DNA of 64,000 bases from Solimonas sp036405815 (GTDB lineage: Bacteria; Pseudomonadota; Gammaproteobacteria; Nevskiales; Nevskiaceae): assembly GCA_036405815.1 (NCBI GenBank), contig DASWWX010000013.1, positions 6,840 through 70,839 on the forward strand, in the 5' to 3' direction. The stretch's first letter is position 1. Each line of letters begins with the position of its first letter. The notes beneath the pieces are model-generated. The model saw nothing but the letters and a program-made list of their open reading frames with translations, made no database searches and had not been told where the DNA came from. Positions 34,235-43,878 of the stretch are shown one piece after another. The position numbers and the translations under genes were made by a program.

Positions 34235-35149
34235 ATGAGCGAACTGAAGACGATGCTGTACGCGCGCACCGGTCGCATTGCGCGCATCACCCTGAACCGC
34301 CCCGCGCGCGGCAACGGCATCACGATGGACCTGCCGCGCGAACTCGCCGCCTGCGTCGAGCGCGCGAACCTGGATCCGGAGGTGCACGTCATCGCGCTGT
34401 CCGGCAACGGCACGGGCTTCTGCGGCGGCTACGATCTGGTCGAGAGCGCGGAGAGTCTGCAGGTCGGCACGCCGGACGCCTCGCGCCCCGCCGGTTCGCC
34501 GCTGGACCCGCTGGTGCAGTTAAAGAACCACCAGCCCAATAGTGCCTGGGACCCGACCGTCGACTACGCGATGATGAGTCGCAACGTGAAGGGCTTCATG
34601 AGCCTGTTCCATAGTGATAAGCCCGTCGTGTGCAAGGTGCACGGCTTCTGCGTCGCCGGCGGCACCGACATGGCGCTGTGTTCCGATCTGCTGGTCATCG
34701 CCGACGACGCCAAGATCGGTTATCCGCCCGCCCGCGTCTGGGGTTCGCCGACGACCTCGCTGTGGTTCCACCGCCTCGGCATCGAGAAGGCCAAGCGCCT
34801 GCTGTTCACCGGCGACTGCCTGTCGGGCAAGGAAGCGCAGGCGTGGGGCCTGGCGATCGAGTCGGCGCCGCCGGACCAGCTCGACGCGCGCTTCGAGGCG
34901 TTGCTGGAGCGCATCGCGCGTATGCCGGTGAACCAGCTGGTAATGATGAAGCTGCTGCTCAACCAGAGCCTGATGGCCCAGGGCCTGCAGACCACGCAGA
35001 TCCTCGGCACCGTGTTCGACGGCATCACGCGCCACACGAAGGAGGGCTACGCGTTTCAGCAGCGCGCCGCCGAGGCTGGCTTCCGCCAGGCCGTGCGCGA
35101 GCGCGACGAGCCCTTCGGCGACTTCGGGCTGTCGACGTTCAAGCGCTGA
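34235..35149 (+). CDS. Second crotonase-family enzyme
   Basis: The 304-residue protein shows crotonase features: ITLNRPARGNGITMDLPREL, GTGFCGGYDLVESAES, KPVVCKVHGFCVAGGTDMAL and GYPPARVWGSPTT. It is about 40 residues longer than the preceding paralogue, with an insertion around residues 70-115. The usual acid residues are not obvious, so the reaction is uncertain. ATG at 34235 with GGAG upstream is preferred to the ATG at 34223, which overlaps the previous stop codon. It forms an operon with the gene at 33426 and is opposite the PaaX/desaturase unit. Confidence 0.88.
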   Translation: MSELKTMLYARTGRIARITLNRPARGNGITMDLPRELAACVERANLDPEVHVIALSGNGTGFCGGYDLVESAESLQVGTPDASRPAGSPLDPLVQLKNHQPNSAWDPTVDYAMMSRNVKGFMSLFHSDKPVVCKVHGFCVAGGTDMALCSDLLVIADDAKIGYPPARVWGSPTTSLWFHRLGIEKAKRLLFTGDCLSGKEAQAWGLAIESAPPDQLDARFEALLERIARMPVNQLVMMKLLLNQSLMAQGLQTTQILGTVFDGITRHTKEGYAFQQRAAEAGFRQAVRERDEPFGDFGLSTFKR

Positions 35150-35241
35150 CATCGACGCCATCGGCCGACGCCGCTGCGCCTGCGCCGTGAACCGGACCTC
35201 TGGTTCAGGCCCCGGACAGCCGGCGCCGTTACAACAGGGTC

Positions 35242-35748
35242 ATGAAACCGCTCCTCTCGAAAGTCGTGGTCATCGGCTGTACGGCGCTACTGCTGGCGGC
35301 TTGCGCGACGCGCACGCCTTATCAGCCGATGCAGAAAGGTCAGGGTTACAGCGAACAGAAGCTGGAAGCCGGACGCTATCGGGTCACTGTCGTCGGCAGT
35401 ACCGCGACGCCGCGTGAAACGGTGGAGAACTACTTGCTGTATCGCGCCGCGGAGTTGACGGTGGCGGCCGGTTACGAGCGCTTCTCGCTGCGCGATCAGC
35501 ATACGGATGCCGAACCCGGCGGCAGCGGCTCCGGTGTCAGCGTCGGCGTGGGCGGTTTCGGCGGTGTTTCCCGCGGCGTGGGCCTGGGTGTCGGCGTAGG
35601 CACGGGCAGCGGCAGCAAACTCGCCTACCGCACGCAGGCGGATGTGCTGATGCTGTCGGTCGACGCGCCGGTCTCGCCATCGACGTTCGATGCACGTCAG
35701 GTGATCGACAACTTGCGATCGCAGGTTCAGCCGCCGTCGGCGCGCTGA
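35242..35748 (+). CDS. CC0125/CC1285-family lipoprotein
   Basis: The 168-residue lipoprotein has a signal peptide ending LLAAC. Its mature domain shows the family pattern TPYQPMQKGQGYSEQKLEAG, then TPRETVENYLLYRAAELTVA and a glycine-rich stretch (about 92-128). The family was described in Caulobacter and has no assigned function. It stands alone and converges on the AsmA gene, separated by a small hairpin. ATG at 35242. Confidence 0.85.
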   Translation: MKPLLSKVVVIGCTALLLAACATRTPYQPMQKGQGYSEQKLEAGRYRVTVVGSTATPRETVENYLLYRAAELTVAAGYERFSLRDQHTDAEPGGSGSGVSVGVGGFGGVSRGVGLGVGVGTGSGSKLAYRTQADVLMLSVDAPVSPSTFDARQVIDNLRSQVQPPSAR

Positions 35749-35756
35749 GCCACCCA

Positions 35757-35775
35757 GCCGAGAGATCAGCTCGGC
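35757..35775. terminator. Small hairpin between convergent genes
   Basis: GCCGAG-AGATCAG-CTCGGC at 35757-35775 is a perfect 6-bp stem. It overlaps the stop codon of the AsmA gene and has no T-tract. A terminator role is weakly supported. Confidence 0.3.
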
Positions 35776-37694
35776 GAACGGCAGTCCACGTTCCGACCGG
35801 GGCCGGTCTCGATCAAGGCCAGCACCGCGGCCGGCGGTGCGATCAGGAATAGGCCGGTGGCCGCCGCGGCGCGCAGCACCAGCGGACCGGCTTCGGGGCG
35901 AATCTTGGGCGACTTGAATGTGCCGCCGATCTTGAGCGGCGTGCGCAGGCTGACCGGGCTCATGTCCTTGGGCTGGGGGATTAGGCGCAGCGCGAGCGTC
36001 TCCTGACCGAGATCGATCTTGCCTTCGCCATGCAACACCGTGTCGGATGTATCCAGCGCGAAGGCGCGCGTCTGCATCACGCCACCGGCGACGCCGAAGT
36101 CAGCGTAGGCGCAGCGCAAGGCGATGTTGCGATCGCGGCCGATCAGATAGCGCAGGCCTTCGGCGATATCGAGGCCGGCCAGTTCGACGAGCAGGGCGCT
36201 GATGCGGCCCGCACCCATCGCCAGGCCGATGTCGCCATCGGCCTGGCCCAGCATCTGTGCAACCGAATTGCCGCGCGTGCGCAGCGAGGCGCTGCCGCCG
36301 ATGCGGCCGACGGCGTCCTTCATGACTGCGGCGCCCGGCACCAGCTTGGGCAGATCCAGGCTTCTGGCGCGGGCATCGACTTCGACCGCGATCGGATCCT
36401 GGCGCGCGTCGAGCGTCAGCGTCGTGCGCAGCGAGCCGCCGGCCACGCCCACACTCAAGGGGTCCAGATGCAGCAGACCGTCGTCGAGTTTGAGCCGCGC
36501 ATCCATCGAGTCCAGCGGCCAGCCGGGGGCATTCAGGGCGGCGACACGCAGATGCACATCCGCATCCATCGCGCGCAGCTTGCTCAGGTCATAGGGCTCG
36601 TCGGGCAGTACTCGATTGCGCGCCTGTTGCGCCGCTGCCATACGGCGCTGTTCTGCGGACGCAGTCTCGTCGGCGCCGGTCGAGGGTGGTGCGCCGATGA
36701 AGCCGGCCAGGTCGTCGAGATCAAGCTGCTTCGAGTGCAGCGTGGCGACCAGCTTGGGGCGTTCGCCGGTGATGTCGACGCTGACGCGGCCGGCCAGATC
36801 ACTGTCGCCGACATGGCCGCTGAAGTCGCGGTAATGCCAGGCCGCGCCATCGCGACCGGCACGGCCGCGCAGTGCGTACGGTGGGGTCGGCGGCAGCGCG
36901 ATGCCGAGCAAGGGATACAGGTCGGCGAGATCGTTGCCGGACAAGGCAAAGTCCAGATCGAAGTCGCGTAGCTGCAGCGGTGACTGCAGCGCGCCCTCGA
37001 CGCGAGCGCGCGTGGCGCCGGCAGCCGCAACTAGCTCCAAGTGGAACTGCGGGTTTTCCTGCTGCAAGGTCAGCGGCGAATCGATCTTGGCCTGCAGGCT
37101 GAACGGTTGCGCGCGATAGCGGCCGGTGCCCTTGGCGATCAGCGGCGGCGGGGTGCCGTCGGCGCCGCGCTCGCCGCTGTGGATCGCCAGGTTCAGTTCG
37201 GTCTGCAAGCTCGGTTCGTGTACGCGCAACTCGCCGTCGTCGATCGTCAGCAGGCCGATGCGCGGCGGCGCGGACGGCTCGTCGGAGGCCGGTGCCGGCA
37301 GATCCAGTTGCCAGTTCGCCTGGTCCTCGGCATTGCGTTCCAGCCGTACGCGTGGTCTTTGCAAGTGAACGTGCGGCAGTTCGATGTCGCCGCGCAGCAG
37401 CGGGCGGAGGGCGATGTCGAGCTGCAGGCGATCGAGCGTCGCCATCTCCACGTCATCCGCCCAATCGGCGTTGCCAAAGCGAAGACCGTCGGCGCGGATC
37501 TTGGTGATGCGACCCAGCTTGACGTGCAGATCGCCGTCGATCGAGAAGCTGCGGCCGGTCATGGCGCTGACCTGGCGTGCGATCGGGCCCTTGAACCAGT
37601 TCCAGTCGAACAGCAGCACCAGTGCCACGATGGCGAGCACGACGACGCCAAGAATCTGGAACCCGCGGCGACGATGGAGCGGCTTGGAACTCAT
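35766..37694 (-). CDS. AsmA-family envelope protein
   Basis: The 642-residue protein has one N-terminal transmembrane anchor (about 11-30, FQILGVVVLAIVALVLLFDW). A long periplasmic beta-rich AsmA/TamB-like domain follows, with GRSFSIDGDLHVKLGRITKI near the start and LDLPKLVPG, GDIGLAMGAGRISALLVELA and SDTVLHGEGKIDLGQETLAL near the C-terminus. AsmA-like proteins form bridge-like channels that move phospholipids between the membranes. Length is typical. The ATG at 37694 is used; a TTG lies directly before it. It is the downstream neighbour of the SnoaL-like gene but is separated by 67 bp. Confidence 0.9.
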   Translation of the reverse strand: MSSKPLHRRRGFQILGVVVLAIVALVLLFDWNWFKGPIARQVSAMTGRSFSIDGDLHVKLGRITKIRADGLRFGNADWADDVEMATLDRLQLDIALRPLLRGDIELPHVHLQRPRVRLERNAEDQANWQLDLPAPASDEPSAPPRIGLLTIDDGELRVHEPSLQTELNLAIHSGERGADGTPPPLIAKGTGRYRAQPFSLQAKIDSPLTLQQENPQFHLELVAAAGATRARVEGALQSPLQLRDFDLDFALSGNDLADLYPLLGIALPPTPPYALRGRAGRDGAAWHYRDFSGHVGDSDLAGRVSVDITGERPKLVATLHSKQLDLDDLAGFIGAPPSTGADETASAEQRRMAAAQQARNRVLPDEPYDLSKLRAMDADVHLRVAALNAPGWPLDSMDARLKLDDGLLHLDPLSVGVAGGSLRTTLTLDARQDPIAVEVDARARSLDLPKLVPGAAVMKDAVGRIGGSASLRTRGNSVAQMLGQADGDIGLAMGAGRISALLVELAGLDIAEGLRYLIGRDRNIALRCAYADFGVAGGVMQTRAFALDTSDTVLHGEGKIDLGQETLALRLIPQPKDMSPVSLRTPLKIGGTFKSPKIRPEAGPLVLRAAAATGLFLIAPPAAVLALIETGPGRNVDCRSPS

Positions 37695-37761
37695 CAAAGG
37701 AGCCTGCCGTCGCCAGATGAATTCGGGCTGAAGGTCGGCGCGGGCCGGCCGCGCAAGGTGC

Positions 37762-38292
37762 TCAGGCGGGCGGCAGATTGCGCTGCAGCATGCCGATCAG
37801 CTTGCGCTTCATCGGGATGACCCAGTTCTGCTTCAGCGTCGGCGACAGCAGGCCGGCATCTTCCAGCTCATCGCACAAGTGCATCTGGTGGGCGAGATCG
37901 AAGAGGTCGAGCTGGTAGGTGAACAGGCCGTCGTCGCCGACGGTGATGAACGAGACCCCCGGCGTCTGATAGGGGCTGCCATCGGCGCGCGTGCCCGGGC
38001 CGCGGTTCCACCAGTGCGTGATGATCTGGTTGCCGTGCGTGGTGTAGCGCTCGATCGGAAAGCTCCAGCCCTCCCAGCCAACCATCATGTCGCGACCGTA
38101 GTGCGTGGCGCGAATCTCGTCGCGGCTGTTGGCGAACACCCGCATCGTGCCGCCGTACTCACAGAGATACTGGCAATTCTGCGCGTAGAACTGATCGGCG
38201 ATCCAGGCCCACTCGTTACGCCGCGCGGCTTCCACGAACGCGGCCTGCATCTCCGCCGCTTTGGCCGCCACCTGCTGCGCGCTGATGCTCAT
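37762..38292 (-). CDS. SnoaL/NTF2-like protein
   Basis: The 176-residue soluble protein has a SnoaL-type NTF2-like cone fold. An N-terminal helix is followed by EWAWIADQFYAQNCQYLCEY, then SRDEIRATHYGRDMMVG and THWWNRGPGTRADGSPYQTP. Members include ketosteroid-isomerase-like enzymes and small-molecule-binding proteins. No catalytic pair can be assigned with confidence. A steroid- or lipid-related role would fit the wider gene content but is only inference. ATG at 38292. Confidence 0.8.
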   Translation of the reverse strand: MSISAQQVAAKAAEMQAAFVEAARRNEWAWIADQFYAQNCQYLCEYGGTMRVFANSRDEIRATHYGRDMMVGWEGWSFPIERYTTHGNQIITHWWNRGPGTRADGSPYQTPGVSFITVGDDGLFTYQLDLFDLAHQMHLCDELEDAGLLSPTLKQNWVIPMKRKLIGMLQRNLPPA

Positions 38293-38378
38293 TCCGCACT
38301 CTCCTGGTCTGGACTGATGACGAGATAGTCCGGTCGCGATGCGACCCGCGCCTCATCCGATTGCGGGGGAGTGCGTGC

Positions 38379-40913
38379 TCAGGCGCGTTGCGGGCGTGAT
38401 GTTTCCTCGGCCGGAGTCCCGATGCTCGGCAGCCGCAGCGCATCGACCACCGTGCCAAGCCGCGAGAACGGCACCGGTCGGCTGAACAGAAAGCCCTGGA
38501 CCTCGTCGCAACCGAGCTGACGCAACTGCCGCAGTTGCTCGATGGAGTCCACGCCCTCGGCGATCACGGTCAGGTGCAATGAGCGCGCCATCGTCACGAT
38601 GGTTTGCACCATCGCCACATGGGCGTCGCTGTCGCCCATCTTGATGATGAAGGAGCGGTCGATCTTCAGTGCATCCACGGGCAGACGCGCGAGGTAGGTC
38701 AATGACGAGTAGCCGGTTCCGAAGTCGTCGATCGCGATGCGGATGCCGAGCGCACGTAGCTCGTTGAGCGTGCGGAGCGTCGATTTCACTTCGCCGAGCA
38801 TCAGTGATTCGGTGACTTCCATATCGATGCGCGCCCGTTCGCCGATCTCGTCCCCCATCAGCTCGCGCACGCGCCCAACGAAGTCCGGCTGTTGCAGCTG
38901 CAGCGACGAGACATTGACGGCGATGCGCGGCGTATGGTTGCCGCGAAGCAGTGACCAGGCACGGCTCGCACGCAGTGCTTCGGCGATGGTCCAGAGGCCG
39001 ACGTCTCGGATTAGGCCGGTTTCCTCCAGCAGCGGTACGAATTGCTGCGGCGGCACCATGCCCATGTCCGGGCTGTTCCAGCGGATCAACGCCTCGACGC
39101 CGGCGACCTTGCCATCCGGCAACTGTAGCTTCGGCTGGTAATGCAGCGTGAACTCGTTGCGCGCGATCGCATGGCGCAGGCGGTTTTCCATCTCCATCCG
39201 CTGGCGAACCGCGGCGCTGATCTGCCGCGTGTAGTAGCAAAGGGACTCGCCGCCGCGCTTGGCGTGCTTGAGCGCGGATTCGGCGTTGCGCAGCAGGCTT
39301 TCGGCATCCTCACCGTCGATCGGGAACATCGCGACGCCGGCGCGCGCCGAGATACGCAGGTTCTGGCCGAACACGGTGAGGGGCAGGGCGATCTGCGCCA
39401 GTGCCTGGTCCTGCACGCGTCGCGTCAGTTCCGCGGCGTCCTCGACGTCGGTCAGGATCAGCGCGAAGCGATCGCCAGCGATGCGTGCGAGCCGGTGCAT
39501 GCTCTTCGTGAAGCTGCCGAGTCGCTCGGCGATCACGACCAGCAGGCGATCGCCCGCGGCCTGGCCCCAGGCGTCGTTGATCGACTTGAAATGGTCGAGA
39601 TCGATCATAGCTACGGCGAGCTGACGGCCCTCCAGCCGTGCCGAGCGTAACTGGTCGTCGAGACGCTCCAGGAACAGCTTTCGATTGGCCAGGCCGGTGA
39701 GCGGATCGTAGTGGGCGAGGAAAGCCATCTCCTCGCGCTCGGTGATGTCCTCGATCTGTGCGATGTGCGTCGTGCCTGCAGGGGCATTGGCTTGTAGCGC
39801 GACATGCACGAGCACCGGCACCGCATGGCCGTCGCGATGCACGTAACGAAGTGCGATCTGAGCCGACCGCTGTCCCGCTTTGATGGCGGCGTTGAATGTG
39901 CGCAGACCGCGCTGGTAGTCGTCTGGATGCACGCATCCGCGGTATCCCAGCTCGAGCAGCTCCGCTTCGGTGCGGCCAAGCATGCGACACATCGCCGGAT
40001 TTGCATGTATCCAGTGATCCGTGTCCAGGTACAGCACCATGCCGATCGGGGCGTTCTCGAAGGCGGTCTGGAACTGCTCCTGGCTTTCGCGCATCGCCTT
40101 TTGCGCCTGTTCGCGGCGCTCGATCTCCTGCGTCAGATCGCGGTTGGCGCGTTCCACCTCGCGCAGCATGCGCGTCGTGTTGCTCGATAGCCGGGCGTCC
40201 AGAATCGATATCGCCAGGGTCGCGACGAGAAGGCCGAGAATCGCGAACGAGACGATGTAGGCCAGGGCGGCGCCATCGAGTCGCAGCCCCCCTTGTACCG
40301 TGCACACGCTGCCCGGCGGAAAGTCGGCGGCGGCCATGCCGGTGTAGTGCATGCCGCTGATCGCCAGCCCCATGATCACCGCGGCGCCGAGGCGGCGCGC
40401 CACGCTCCAGCCGCCGGACTCGCCGCGCAACGTGAACGCCAGAACCAGCGCGACCACGGACGCGCAGATCGCGATCATCACCGAGGCCGCGAACAGCAGC
40501 GGGTCGTACTGGATTGGTGGCGACATCTGCATCGCCGCCATGCCGGTGTAGTGCATGGCGCATATGCCGATGCCCATCAGCGTGCCGCCGCCCAGCAACT
40601 GGCGCAGCGTCATGTGCGGGCGACTGGCGACATGCAGCGCGACACCCGACGCGGCGATGGCAATGGCCAGCGAGCCCAGCGTGGTGGCCACGTCGTAGGC
40701 CAGCGGAATCGGCATCGAGAAGGCGAGCATGCCGACGAAGTGCATCGACCAGACGCCGGCGCCCATCGAGCAGGCGCCGCCGATCAGCCAGATCCGACCC
40801 CAGCGGCCCGCATTCGAGGTGACGCGGCGGGCGAGGTCCAGCGCGCAATACGAGGCGAGCACCGCGATCGCGATCGACAGTGCCACCAGTGCGGTGTCAT
40901 ACGTTCCTTGCAT
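38379..40913 (-). CDS. MHYT-PAS-GGDEF-EAL protein, probable c-di-GMP phosphodiesterase
   Basis: The 844-residue inner-membrane protein has an MHYT sensor (about 1-235) with the three motifs MHFVGM (57), MHYTGM (120) and MHYTGM (188). These are proposed to bind a metal and sense O2, CO or NO. A helix and a PAS domain (about 275-395) follow, then a GGDEF domain (about 400-560) and an EAL domain (about 575-825). The GGDEF signature is degenerate, reading A479-G-D-R-F. The EAL domain looks intact, with EALIRW at 607, VTES at 700, DDFGTGYSSL at 729 and IAEGVD at 784. It therefore probably hydrolyses c-di-GMP, with GGDEF as a regulatory unit. ATG at 40913 with AGGAG upstream. Confidence 0.94.
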   Translation of the reverse strand: MQGTYDTALVALSIAIAVLASYCALDLARRVTSNAGRWGRIWLIGGACSMGAGVWSMHFVGMLAFSMPIPLAYDVATTLGSLAIAIAASGVALHVASRPHMTLRQLLGGGTLMGIGICAMHYTGMAAMQMSPPIQYDPLLFAASVMIAICASVVALVLAFTLRGESGGWSVARRLGAAVIMGLAISGMHYTGMAAADFPPGSVCTVQGGLRLDGAALAYIVSFAILGLLVATLAISILDARLSSNTTRMLREVERANRDLTQEIERREQAQKAMRESQEQFQTAFENAPIGMVLYLDTDHWIHANPAMCRMLGRTEAELLELGYRGCVHPDDYQRGLRTFNAAIKAGQRSAQIALRYVHRDGHAVPVLVHVALQANAPAGTTHIAQIEDITEREEMAFLAHYDPLTGLANRKLFLERLDDQLRSARLEGRQLAVAMIDLDHFKSINDAWGQAAGDRLLVVIAERLGSFTKSMHRLARIAGDRFALILTDVEDAAELTRRVQDQALAQIALPLTVFGQNLRISARAGVAMFPIDGEDAESLLRNAESALKHAKRGGESLCYYTRQISAAVRQRMEMENRLRHAIARNEFTLHYQPKLQLPDGKVAGVEALIRWNSPDMGMVPPQQFVPLLEETGLIRDVGLWTIAEALRASRAWSLLRGNHTPRIAVNVSSLQLQQPDFVGRVRELMGDEIGERARIDMEVTESLMLGEVKSTLRTLNELRALGIRIAIDDFGTGYSSLTYLARLPVDALKIDRSFIIKMGDSDAHVAMVQTIVTMARSLHLTVIAEGVDSIEQLRQLRQLGCDEVQGFLFSRPVPFSRLGTVVDALRLPSIGTPAEETSRPQRA

Positions 40914-41100
40914 GACCACTCCTGTCGGATTCCACCGACTTTGCGCTGCGATGCCCCCTGAGCCGCAAAGTGTAATGGCCCGCGTCGCTGGCGGTGTGCC
41001 GATCGTCCATGCAAACGCCACCGTTCCCGCGCCACACGACGCGACGGTCGTGCTAGCGTCAGCGTCGAGCGGAGATCCAGGTCCGCCTCCAGGGGGATTC

Positions 41101-41373
41101 ATGTTCAGATTTGCAGTTGTCGCCGGCCTGTTGGCCGTTTTCTCCGTCACCGCGCAGGCCGCCAAGCCCTGTGAGGCTCTCAAGGGCGAGATCGCCGCCA
41201 AGCTCGATGCGAAGGGCGTTCAGCGTTATGTGCTGACGATCGTTCCGGCCGACGCCACTGGCGACCAGGCCATCGTCGGGAGCTGCGATGGCGGCAAAAG
41301 CAAGATCACGTATGTACGGGGCCGCGCGGCCCCGGCTGACGGGCCAGCGACCGAAGCAGCCGCGACGCCGTAA
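41101..41373 (+). CDS. DUF1161 family secreted protein
   Basis: The 90-residue precursor has a signal peptide (cleavage after AQA at about 20). The mature part matches DUF1161: CEALKGEIAAKLDAKGVQRY, then ADATGDQAIVGSCDGGKSKI and a variable tail. Two cysteines probably form a disulfide. The family is a small periplasmic protein of unknown function. ATG at 41101 follows a weak GGGGG ribosome binding site. It is divergent from the EAL-domain gene across 187 bp. Confidence 0.85.
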   Translation: MFRFAVVAGLLAVFSVTAQAAKPCEALKGEIAAKLDAKGVQRYVLTIVPADATGDQAIVGSCDGGKSKITYVRGRAAPADGPATEAAATP

Positions 41374-41499
41374 TCTCGATCAGGTCCCTGGCCGGGAGTC
41401 CGGCGCGCGGTTCTCATCCGTATGCGGGAACCGGCCCTTGCGGTGACCATCTAGCATCAGTCCGATCAGCGGACGATGATTCGCGATGGGGGAGCATCA

Positions 41500-43785
41500 A
41501 TGAACATCCGGAAATACCGGAATGCAGGCGGCCTGCCGGCCGCCATTGCAGGCGCGAGCCTGTTGTTGCTGAGTGCCTGCGGCACGTCCGAGACGGCGCA
41601 GCAGGACGATCTCGGTCTGGGCCCGGTGCCGGGTTTCGGTGCCAGCCGTTGCGGCGACGCGACGCAGCGGCCCTGGTGCGATACGAAGCGTTCGCCAGCC
41701 GAGCGCGCGGAACTGCTGCTTGCGCAGATGACGCTGACGCAGAAGCTCGGCCTGCTGGCGGGCGACGAGATCATCCCGTTGGCCAGTGGCGATCCCTTCG
41801 TCGGCATCAGCTACGGCATCCCGGAACTGGGTCTGCCGGATCTGCGCATGTCCGATGGCCCGGTGGGCGTGCGTGGCACCGCTGCGACTGCCTTTCCGAC
41901 CCCGCTGTCGCTGGCGGCGAGCTTCGACCTGACGCTGGCGCGCCGCACCGGTGCGGCGGTGGCGCGCGAGGTGCGCTTCAAGGGCAATGACCTGGTGCAT
42001 GCGCCGGTGGTCGACGTGATGCGGCATCCGCTGGCGGGGCGCACCTTCGAAACCTATGGCGAGGATCCGTATCTGGCCGGCCGCTTCGGCGTGGAATGGA
42101 TACTCGGCGTGCAGGGCGAGGGCATCATGGCCAACGTCAAGCACTACCTGCTCAACACGCAGGAAGGTCAGATCGGCGTGCCGCCGCTGACCTCGGTGGT
42201 GGGTGGGCGGCAGACGGTCAATCACGTGGTCGACGAACGCACGCTGCGCGAGATGCACCTGGCGCCGTTCGAGGCCGCGGTCAAGGAAGCCGACGTCTCC
42301 TCGCTGATGTGCGCCTACAACTACGTCAACTTCGCCGCCGCCTGCGGCAGCGCCTACCTGCTGCAGCAGGTGCTGCGCGACGAGTGGGGCTTCGACGGGT
42401 TCATCGTCTCCGACTACGTGCTTGCGGTGAAGGACACGGTGCTGTCGATCAACAGCGGCACCGAGATCGAGATGCCGTTGCCGGTGTTCTACCAGCCGTT
42501 GCTGCTGCAGGTTGCCGTCATCAGCGGGTTGATCTCGACCGAGATGATCGACACGCGCGTCGGCAATATCCTGCGCACCTTGTTCCGCTTCGGCTTCTTC
42601 GACCGCGCCAACTTCGTGCGTGACGACGAGCGGGTCAATCAGGCCGCGCACGCGGCGGTGGCGCGCGAGACGGCGGAGCAGGGCACGGTGCTGCTGCGCA
42701 ACAACGGCGTGTTGCCATTGGGCGCGCCTGCCCGCATCGCGGTCATCGGCGAGTCGGCGACGGTGCGTCCCAGCGGCGGTGGGTCTTCGGCGGTCGTGCC
42801 GTACCGCTTCCGTGCGCCACTGGATGGCTTGATCGATCGCGCCGGCAGTGATGCCGAGGTACGCTATATCGATGGCAGCAATGCCGCGGCCGCCGCGGCA
42901 CTGGCGGCCGATAGCGACGTGGCGATCGTGTTCGTGGCCGACAAGGCCAGCGAGGGCGTGGACAAGACCTGCCTGTCGCTGGACTGCCCGCCGCTGCCGT
43001 TGTCGGTGCTGGTTCCGATCCTGCCGGAACTGGGCGCCAAGCCGCAGGATGCGCTGATCGAGGCGGTGGCGGCGGCGAATCCAAAGACGATCGTGGTCAT
43101 GCAGACGGCGGGCCCCGTGCTGACGCCGTGGCGCGAGCGCACCGCGGCGCTACTGGAAGTCTGGTACCCGGGCCAGGAGGCGGGCGACGCGATCGCGCGC
43201 GTGCTGTTCGGCGATACCGATCCGGGTGGTCGTCTGCCGCTGAGCTTCCCGAACGCCGAAGGCGACACGCCTGTTGCCGGCAACCCGCTGCAGTATCCGG
43301 GTGTCGCCAACCAGGCCGTCTACACGGAAGGCGTGTTCACCGGCTATCGCTGGTATGACCAGAACGAGGTCGTGCCCGCCTATCCCTTCGGTTACGGCCT
43401 GTCGTACACGCAGTTCGTGATGGACGATCTGCAGCTCTTGGTCGACGGCGCGACCGTCGAGGCGTCGCTGAATGTCCGGAATACGGGCGCCCGCGCCGGC
43501 TGGGCGGTGCCGCAGCTCTATCTCGGTCTGCCATCGAGCGAGGCGGTGCCGCAGCCGCCGCGCGCGCTGAAGGGTTTCGGCAAGCGCTGGCTGGCGCCGG
43601 GGGCCTCCACGCGCGTGAGCTTCACGCTCGATGCACGGGCGTTCTCGTACTGGGATGTGGAGGGCGGCGACTGGAAGATCGCCGACGGTTGCTACGTGAT
43701 CGAGGCCGGCGCGCATTCGCGCGAGTTGCCGCTGAAGGCGACGCTGCTGCGCAGCAGCGGGACGATGGCGGTGAGCGGCTGCTGA
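41500..43785 (+). CDS. GH3 beta-glucosidase-type lipoprotein
   Basis: The 761-residue enzyme has a lipoprotein signal peptide (lipobox LSAC) and two-domain GH3 architecture plus a C-terminal fibronectin-III-like domain (about 640-750). In the catalytic barrel, APVVDVMRHPLAGRTFETYG, the KHYLLNTQEGQ region and the nucleophile D305 in GFIVSDYVL are visible. The acid/base residue lies in the second domain and cannot be assigned safely. It probably hydrolyses beta-glucosides or related oligosaccharides in the periplasm or at the cell surface. ATG at 41500 follows GGGGGAG. It converges on the WS/DGAT gene. Confidence 0.92.
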   Translation: MNIRKYRNAGGLPAAIAGASLLLLSACGTSETAQQDDLGLGPVPGFGASRCGDATQRPWCDTKRSPAERAELLLAQMTLTQKLGLLAGDEIIPLASGDPFVGISYGIPELGLPDLRMSDGPVGVRGTAATAFPTPLSLAASFDLTLARRTGAAVAREVRFKGNDLVHAPVVDVMRHPLAGRTFETYGEDPYLAGRFGVEWILGVQGEGIMANVKHYLLNTQEGQIGVPPLTSVVGGRQTVNHVVDERTLREMHLAPFEAAVKEADVSSLMCAYNYVNFAAACGSAYLLQQVLRDEWGFDGFIVSDYVLAVKDTVLSINSGTEIEMPLPVFYQPLLLQVAVISGLISTEMIDTRVGNILRTLFRFGFFDRANFVRDDERVNQAAHAAVARETAEQGTVLLRNNGVLPLGAPARIAVIGESATVRPSGGGSSAVVPYRFRAPLDGLIDRAGSDAEVRYIDGSNAAAAAALAADSDVAIVFVADKASEGVDKTCLSLDCPPLPLSVLVPILPELGAKPQDALIEAVAAANPKTIVVMQTAGPVLTPWRERTAALLEVWYPGQEAGDAIARVLFGDTDPGGRLPLSFPNAEGDTPVAGNPLQYPGVANQAVYTEGVFTGYRWYDQNEVVPAYPFGYGLSYTQFVMDDLQLLVDGATVEASLNVRNTGARAGWAVPQLYLGLPSSEAVPQPPRALKGFGKRWLAPGASTRVSFTLDARAFSYWDVEGGDWKIADGCYVIEAGAHSRELPLKATLLRSSGTMAVSGC

Positions 43786-43839
43786 GGCGGCCGCATGTCG
43801 CTCAGGCGCCCGCGAGAGATCTCGCGTTGAACGATGCGA

Positions 43840-43866
43840 GCGCAGCGAGCGGAGTCCTCGCTGCGC
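43840..43866. terminator. Hairpin between convergent GH3 and WS/DGAT genes
   Basis: GCGCAGCGAG (43840-43849) pairs with CTCGCTGCGC (43857-43866) around a 7-bp loop. A second perfect stem, CGCGAGA-GA-TCTCGCG, lies at 43811-43826. Neither has a T-tract. They may form a bidirectional terminator. Confidence 0.5.
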
Positions 43867-43878
43867 CCGACCCTTGGC

